The notes beneath the pieces were generated by a model. That model saw only the letters and a list, made by a program, of their open reading frames with translations. It was not told the DNA's origin and searched no databases. From assembly GCA_002803225.1 (NCBI GenBank), contig NXFV01000835.1:1-13268 (forward strand): a DNA stretch of 13,268 nucleotides, read 5' to 3'. Positions 8,429 through 13,268 of the stretch are shown here, one piece after another (the first letter of the stretch is position 1; each line of letters opens with the position of its first letter). The position numbers and the translations under genes are program-made. Source of the stretch: Gamarada debralockiae. Its lineage: Eukaryota; Ascomycota; Leotiomycetes; Helotiales; Hyphodiscaceae.

Positions 8429-8779
8429 ATTGGCGATTGTTTTGGTGTGTAGAGGTTAGAGAAGGTGGTGATTCGTGTATTTATAGAGGTTGAAAGACAT
8501 TCGAGGTCAACAGAGAGCTGAGTCCAAAGACCTTGATTTCCCATGGTAGAATGTCACTCGTTGCTCAACGCCTCACTTTGTTTCATTCAGCCACACGTCA
8601 TTGCGCCTAAAATCCCTGAAATTCAAGATCTGCCCCACCCAAATCCTCAGCGAATCATCAGTCAATAACCCCTGACTCAAAATTTATGTGGTTTTTGTTT
8701 ACTTCCGGAGAAGCCTCACAGCCCCTCCATTCCCGGATCTCCGCATTGACGCCCATATCTCCCACGTCCCACAAAACCC
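8429..8779. promoter_or_regulatory. Shared divergent promoter region
   Basis: This 351-bp gap lies between two outward-facing starts (8428 minus, 8780 plus). It contains a CACGTCA motif (8594-8600), a possible bZIP/CRE-like half-site. No clear TATA box was seen on either side. The arrangement suggests, but does not show, coordinated expression of the two membrane proteins. Confidence 0.5.
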
Positions 8780-9379
8780 ATGGCCCCTCTCGCCTCAATC
8801 TCCATCGCATCCATCACAATTGGCTTTATATCCTTCTCCTTCACCCTGGCAATCTGGCTTCACGCCTTCTGGGATGCCTTCGAAACAATCGGTGCCGCGC
8901 CCCACCAAGTCCAAGACGCCTTCTCCACCCTCCGCCAAGGACTCTACGAAGAGCGCGAGTACCTAAAGCGAAAACGCAGACGAGAATCCTCGAAATCAAA
9001 AGCCAATTCCCTTTACGCGGAAGGCGGACCTACGAAAGTTATAAATGATGCGGTTAAGGATTTAATCAAGGAGTTTAAGGAGTATGAGGCCCCGTTTTTG
9101 ATTACGAGACATGAGGGCAGGGAGAAGGATTTGGAGTGGAGCTTTGATGCTACACAGAGGTATTATAAGTGTGATTTTCCGCATAGATTGAGGTGGTTGA
9201 GGGTTAAGAATTCGGTTACGAATATTGCGGTTAAGTTGCAGTGGCTGCAGACTCGCAGGATTGCGGTCGAGGTTACAGAGGCGCATTTTATGCTGGCGGA
9301 TATGATGGGGATGGTTAGGGATTCGGAGGATAGATTGACGGCTATTGAGAGGAGGTTGCAGATGTCGAAGATTGGGTGA
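8780..9379 (+). CDS. Small membrane-associated protein of unknown function, 199 aa
   Basis: This is a single uninterrupted exon. ATG 8780 is chosen because a hydrophobic helix starts at once (residues about 7-31, IASITIGFISFSFTLAIW). That helix is followed by helical charged sequence, a basic cluster KRKRRR (63-68), and amphipathic segments (residues 85-105 and 165-195) that could form a coiled coil. There is no signal-peptidase-like site, so an N-terminal anchor is more likely than secretion. I do not recognise a domain. The even protein-like composition and full-length openness support a real gene. Its neighbour across a short divergent promoter is also a single-pass membrane protein. Confidence 0.8.
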   Translation: MAPLASISIASITIGFISFSFTLAIWLHAFWDAFETIGAAPHQVQDAFSTLRQGLYEEREYLKRKRRRESSKSKANSLYAEGGPTKVINDAVKDLIKEFKEYEAPFLITRHEGREKDLEWSFDATQRYYKCDFPHRLRWLRVKNSVTNIAVKLQWLQTRRIAVEVTEAHFMLADMMGMVRDSEDRLTAIERRLQMSKIG

Positions 9380-9723
9380 ACGGTTACGGACGAGACGGTT
9401 ACAATTGAGCTTGCTGATGGACATAACGTGGGATAAAGTTATGAGGCCACGAAGGGCGATTGACTCGAGGTTGCATGTCACGAAAAGAATGGAAAGGTAA
9501 TGAGGGACTATGAGATGTGTACGTTGGAACGGAGTTGGCCGAAGCTTGGGATTTATACCAAACCAGAGACGGTTCGGATTTAAAATGCATAGCGATGGAG
9601 GACCTGCGGATCTTGGGCTTCAATGTCTGATATTTCAGAATCTCTCATAGTGTACAAACAGGTATCGTTCCCCCAGACGAGAGGTGTACGATTGTGGAGA
9701 CTTAGAGGAGCGTCATCGGCCGC
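9380..9723. other. Intergenic region between convergent genes, 344 bp
   Basis: The gene at 8780-9379 and the gene ending at 9724 converge here. The stretch should hold both polyadenylation regions. Only short open frames with no family pattern are seen, and no RNA gene or repeat. Confidence 0.5.
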
Positions 9724-11490
9724 TTATTCATCATCCTGCACCAACTCCTTGATCTCAGAACCCAGAGCTCCACCAGCAACCATACCATCTTGCACTGAAA
9801 CGCCCCCTGTATTTCGTAAAATGCCGTTTGTTGGCCCTTTTCCGCTTACGCCGCCATCCTGCATCCAGAAATCAACTTCATCGACAATATCGTACACGAT
9901 GTCCTCCACGATCTGCTCATCGTATCGCTCTCCTACGGCTCTGAGCTTGCCCAATGTCGATGAAGGTTGGCCATTGCCAATCATGTCGACATCGTTGTTG
10001 TTATAACTTGAGGGCGGATACCAGAACTTCGGCCCGAAATTTACCTCTGCTGCTCCGCCTCGGAAGACAGAAACAGCTGGGTAGTATCCCAGCATTCCGT
10101 CATCTAGGCCTTCTCTCGCCCCTACTTGTGCAAGGGGCTTTGAAGCTGGCGGCAGGAATGCGAGAAGATCCTTGAATGGAGTGCCTATCAGTTCGCCGTT
10201 CTTGTAGACCTTGATGCTCGAGTGTGGTAGCGTCCGCAGAGAGGGGTATGGATGTGTTGGACTTGGATCTTGTCCAGCTCCTGCAAGACCGCCTGTCGAG
10301 GATATGACTGGTGATGGATTCATAAGTTCTTCCAGTTCCTTAACCGCATGGTATTCGATCTGTTCGAAGTAGAGATGCGCTTTGAATCGAATAGGAACGC
10401 GGTCGCGAATAATGTCCGCTGTCTCGATTCCACCATGCTCGTCATCTGCCAAATCGACTGCGGGGTTGTAATGGCCTTCCACCACTTTCCTGTGTAATGA
10501 TTCCGAAGGAAGATTGATCTCTAAACCAATAACATCGCCTTCTCTGATATCCTCTCCTGTGGGGAAGAAATCCTTTGGTCGAGACATGTAGACTTTTTGT
10601 CCTTGAACGTCCCGTAGCCCGTAGCTGTATGCGTCAAATCCAACTGGCGCATCTAACGTAGCTTCTCTTCGTGCCCACCCCATCCGCACATGTCCTTTTG
10701 GGCTCTCTTCTGTACCGTGTGCATCGCTTCGTTTTCGCTTTGGTATTCCGCTTGTGATCTTGCATTCCCAGTACCATCTGCCTTGTCTTACGCCAACATT
10801 CGCCTTTGCCATCCTGAATCCCTTATCCGTGGTGACATGATGACCTGATTCATCGAGGAACATGTGTGTGGAGGTGTCTTCGAAGTTTAGTCGGGGTTCG
10901 AAAGGCTCGGTTTCTGATTGACGGTAGTAAAGGGAGGAGGGAAATGCGGGGTCTGCAATGCAGTGTGTGTAGTGGAAGTTTTTCTTGTTGTAGACACTTG
11001 AAGATGTTAGCAGAGTAAAACAATGGTCCTTGTAAACTTACTGATCGGTGGTCTCGTTGAACTGGATTTCTGTTCCATCTGGAGCTGTCTTTGTGTCCCA
11101 GGGAATGAAAATTGGACCACGGGGAGCCTCGAAGTCTGTAGTTTTTGGAGGAGGAAGCTTGTATCTCATAGGAGTTGGAATGCTCGAATTTCTCTTGTGT
11201 TTGTGTGGTGTGCTGGATTTTGGGTCTGGCGTGGCTCTTGCGCTGGTGTCAGGCGCAAGTGATCCTGCCTTGGACTCGCGCTTTTTGAGGGATTCCTTCT
11301 TTGCTCTTGATGCACGTTCGCGCGCAAGGGGGGCATCATCGGCTTTCGAGGATTTGAAGTCGGGGTTGAGGGGAGAGGAGACTGCGGGTTGGTGGTCGTC
11401 TTCAAGGGCGCGTTTTTGGGGGATTGACGAAATCGAGTTGGGGATTGTAGGTGTTGCCTCCCTCTTAGGGCTTGCGTCTTCTGCAGACAT
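9724..11490 (-). CDS. bre2: COMPASS complex subunit Bre2/Ash2 (CclA-type), SPRY-domain protein, 573 aa
   Basis: Two exons, 11490-11042 and 10996-9724, are joined over a 45-nt intron (donor GTAAGT, branch GCTAAC, acceptor AAG). They give 1722 nt in frame. Residues 1-125 are charged and low in complexity. From about 128 comes the conserved lead-in (PRGPIFIPWDT, then VYNKKNFHYTHCIADPAFP). The SPRY domain spans about 195-475: DKGFRMAKANVGV, GRWYWECKI, VRMGWARRE, DAYSYGLRD, FFPTGEDIREGDVIGLEI and VNFGPKFWYP. The domain is interrupted by a long acidic and proline-rich insert (about 315-405), as is usual for fungal Bre2/Ash2. Residues about 500-527 (YDEQIVEDIVYDIVDEVDF) fit the place of the helix that contacts Sdc1/Dpy30; that is inference. 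In the nucleus this subunit works with Set1 in H3K4 methylation. The Aspergillus orthologue CclA affects silencing of secondary-metabolite clusters. Confidence 0.93.
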
Positions 11491-11991
11491 CTCGATTGCG
11501 TAGGCTCAAGCCTGAACAGATCTGAGAGTTGGCAGGGTTGTGCAGTGGGACTTGATGTTTATTTGAGGTTGCGCAAATTCGCGGGAGTAGAAATCGCAGA
11601 AGCTTGTGCACGGGCCAAGCGAGCGTCACTCTCGAGGAGCATTAACTACTTGGACAAGACACTACATAAATCCAAATTGTAAGAATTTCGAATACATTAG
11701 CATGAAGCTGATCTAGGCAGAGCTCCTGTTAAGCAATATTTCCATCCAAAATGATGTCACTCGATTTCACTCCGCCGATATCCTTAGTGGCCTAATGTAT
11801 TGGGTCTGCAGAGTCCTGAGCCTTTGTCAAAATTTCAGAGCTCCACCCGACAAAGAAAGAGGTTTCGCCTTTGCCTGCAGATATTAGTGACTGCAAAAAG
11901 AGTCGTGATTCATAGGTTCCTCAGAGGCTTTCTTATCCAAAATACCAATTGTAACAGAGGCGCCCAGTTTATAGGCCCAATCCCCTCGCTA

Positions 11992-12016
11992 ACCCCCTTA
12001 AACTTGTTCAGGGGGT
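11992..12016. repeat. 7-bp inverted repeat with 11-nt loop
   Basis: ACCCCCT (11992-11998) pairs with AGGGGGT (12010-12016). It is a GC-rich hairpin in a region without genes. It does not belong to a tRNA fold that I could complete. Confidence 0.4.
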
Positions 12017-12075
12017 ACACTCGCTACCAAAGCCAGTCATTGTTGTGCATTGCCGGTCTAGTTCCCGAAGAGCCC

Positions 12076-12095
12076 AAAAAAAAAATCTTCAAAAA
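12076..12095 (-). terminator. RNA polymerase III terminators (T runs) downstream of the tRNA
   Basis: Read on the minus strand, T5 (12095-12091) starts 8 nt after the tRNA discriminator base, and T10 (12085-12076) follows soon after. Runs of T on the non-template strand are the normal Pol III stop signal. Their presence supports a transcribed tRNA gene rather than a random relic. Confidence 0.75.
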
Positions 12096-12102
12096 TTTGA
12101 AT

Positions 12103-12245
12103 CTCCCCCGCGAAGGCTTGAACTTCGAACCTCCCGATGTATGCAGAGAAATGCTTAACAGTCGGACTATATCTGAATTAGTTTGAATTCTCGTCTAGCA
12201 AACTCAGGGGATTCTAACCGCGCTAGCCAATTGCGCCACGGAGGA
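12103..12245 (-). tRNA. tRNA-Asn(GTT) with canonical 17-nt intron and an extra 52-nt insert
   Basis: On the minus strand the acceptor TCCTCCG (12245-12239) pairs with CGGGGGA (12110-12104; one G-U), followed by discriminator G, as expected for Asn. The D arm is GCGC-AATTGGCTA-GCGC (12236-12220). The anticodon stem TCCGA (12166-12162) pairs with TCGGG (12137-12133), with loop C-T-GTT-A-A, anticodon GTT at 12159-12157. A 17-nt intron (12155-12139) sits directly after position 37, the standard eukaryotic site. The variable loop is AGGTT and the T arm CGAAG-TTCAAGC-CTTCG. Removing both extra pieces leaves 74 nt with every stem intact. The odd part is 52 nt (12218-12167) between position 26 and the anticodon stem, where no intron is normally found. 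The box A sequence TGGCGCAATTGG is intact and so are the downstream T runs. It is either a tRNA with a novel insertion or a recent pseudogene. Confidence 0.75.
12167..12218 (-). other. 52-nt intron-like insert within the tRNA-Asn gene
   Basis: Read in the tRNA sense, it begins GTTAGA, contains ACTAATTC 18 nt before its end and ends in ATAG. These are the signals and the length of a spliceosomal intron in this genome (44-63 nt in the protein genes here). It separates the D arm from the anticodon arm. Confidence 0.55.
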
Positions 12246-13246
12246 AGTTGTGCTTCCTTTTATTCTTTCCTAAGAAAGAGTGGTTTGAGGCAATGTTTGA
12301 TTCGAAAAGTCTTATTTAAATTCGTATACCTTATTTAGAAGTGGCGGTAGGGATGGCACGTGCATGGACCGAATTATGAAATGCCACACAAGGATGCTAG
12401 ACGAACACCAACTTCTCCAAACTATTCTGATATATTACAAGGCTTCAGAGATATCTAGATAAGAACCATAAGGAAGGGCAACTTCCCATTTCCTGGACAA
12501 GAATGCCGCTGACCTTTTGGCCTTCGGCCAAAGCCCAGCTGCCACGAAATCCTCTGGGACCGAGACGTGCACATCGGCGAGAAGTATATGCATGCTCGCT
12601 GATGCATATAAACCATCTTAGGATTTGCCGTCTGCAGTGTACCAAAATTGCTATCTACTACATTAGTGTTGATGCCAACTTGCGAGAGGAGTGGGAACAA
12701 AAGGGGAGGTCAACTTGCTCAAGTGAGCTCAAAGGAGGAGACCAATGTTCAGCCTTCTGGCCCAACATTTAAAAGAATTCAGGCGAATCTCTTGCTTTCA
12801 ATTACAATTACCGGGCTTCTAAATTTTCATTGATTTACTAGCCTCTAGTTACGCGATCCACCTCCTCTCCCTTCTCCCCTTGTACCTCAACTCTCAACCA
12901 GTCTGAGAACTTTGATAGTCAGGGGGATTTGAACTTTTCATGCATTTTCTGGCTCGCTGCCACGTCAGAAGTCGGCGATGCAGTAATTACAGTAGTCGTG
13001 GCATCTGGCTGTGGTTAGCGGGAAGTTCTGCAGAGCGATGGGCTCTAATCGTTCAAACTGTTTGCGTGATCGAAAGCTCAATTTACCCAGTGTTCATAGT
13101 TACTCGGTCAATCCACAATCAATCCATGTCCTACCATTCAGCCTGATCAGGTAATTGCGCTTCCGTCGTTCAGATCATTTGAACGATTTGGGGAGGGGAA
13201 AAAAACTGTGGTTGAATTATGAATCGACTTGAAAAGCGGGGAAAAA
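12246..13246. other. About 1 kb without a recognisable gene
   Basis: Open frames are at most about 90 codons, overlap on both strands and show no family pattern. Small structures seen are a 7-bp stem TTTGGCC/GGCCAAA with a 3-nt loop at 12516-12532, the 10-bp palindrome CCTGATCAGG at 13142-13151, and a 7-bp inverted repeat TCGTTCA/TGAACGA at 13166-13186. A CT-rich tract at about 12860-12900 could mark the leader of a gene beyond the window. The upstream flank of the tRNA is also here. Confidence 0.45.
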
Positions 13247-13268
13247 GGGGGGGGGGGGGGGGGGGGGG
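13247..13268 (+). repeat. Run of 22 G at the window end
   Basis: An unbroken G run closes the window. Such runs at a sequence end most often mark a contig edge or dark-cycle sequencing artefact. A real homopolymer cannot be excluded from sequence alone. Confidence 0.85.

Larger units (their letters stand above)
11491..12102. other. Upstream region of bre2 and gap to the tRNA, about 610 bp
   Basis: This holds the promoter of the gene starting at 11490 and the downstream side of the tRNA gene. A plus-strand open frame at 11800-12186 runs straight through the tRNA and is not protein-like. The inverted repeat ACCCCCT/AGGGGGT at 11992-12016 is the only notable structure besides the poly-A runs described as Pol III terminators. 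Confidence 0.5.

Noticed and set aside
11048..11503. 151-codon plus-strand open frame
   Set aside because: Antisense to exon 1 of bre2.
11800..12186. 128-codon plus-strand open frame
   Set aside because: It runs through the tRNA gene and Pol III terminators and has no protein-like pattern.
12133..12218. Alternative tRNA fold using CCTGA/TCGGG with a TTG (Gln) anticodon
   Set aside because: It needs 11 extra bases after the D arm, a weaker stem and a poor position-37 base; the GTT fold has a standard loop, the standard intron site and the Asn discriminator G.
12446..12772. Several overlapping open frames of 60-90 codons on both strands
   Set aside because: They are random-length frames in mutual antisense with no family pattern or splice context.
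1..13268. CRISPR arrays, bacterial operons, phage or plasmid features
   Set aside because: No regularly spaced repeats or ribosome-binding sites; the spliced gene structures show a eukaryotic genome.

Overview
The window looks like nuclear DNA of a filamentous ascomycete. Genes carry short (44-63 nt) GT-AG introns with CTAAC/CTAAT-type branch sites, the protein families are ones I know from Pezizomycotina, and a Fot1/pogo-type DNA transposon carries stop codons of the kind left by repeat-induced point mutation (RIP). A Leotiomycete such as a Helotiales species is my guess, from family resemblance only. No prokaryotic signals, CRISPR arrays or rRNA genes are seen. All exon structures below were worked out by hand from splice signals and reading frame.

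Layout. 203-1301 (+): retropepsin-like protein with an altered active-site motif and a frame break near its end. 1557-3440 (-): six-exon gene for a 541-residue protein with a fungal STAND-type N-terminal domain, a ubiquitin-like domain and a small zinc ribbon. 3507-5999 (-): a broken DUF7730/F-box-associated-type gene split by a 1839-bp Fot1-like transposon (3621-5459) at a TA target; the host reading frame resumes exactly across the insertion. 6014-6495 (-): a second broken gene of unknown function. 7061-8428 (-): three-exon membrane-anchored protein, facing away from 8780-9379 (+), a small conserved-looking membrane protein of unknown function; they share a 351-bp promoter region. 9724-11490 (-): two-exon gene for the COMPASS (Set1 H3K4 methyltransferase) subunit Bre2/Ash2/CclA. 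12103-12245 (-): tRNA-Asn(GTT) with a 17-nt intron at the usual place and an unexpected 52-nt insert between the D arm and the anticodon arm. 12246-13268: no gene seen; it ends in a run of 22 G, probably an assembly edge.

The left half (1-6500) is an accessory region with transposon relics, decayed genes and a STAND-like family member. The right half (7061-12245) is ordinary housekeeping content. The two observations most worth a second look are the insert in the tRNA, which itself looks like a spliceosomal intron, and the transposon caught inside a host reading frame. I did not recognise a wholly new multi-gene system.
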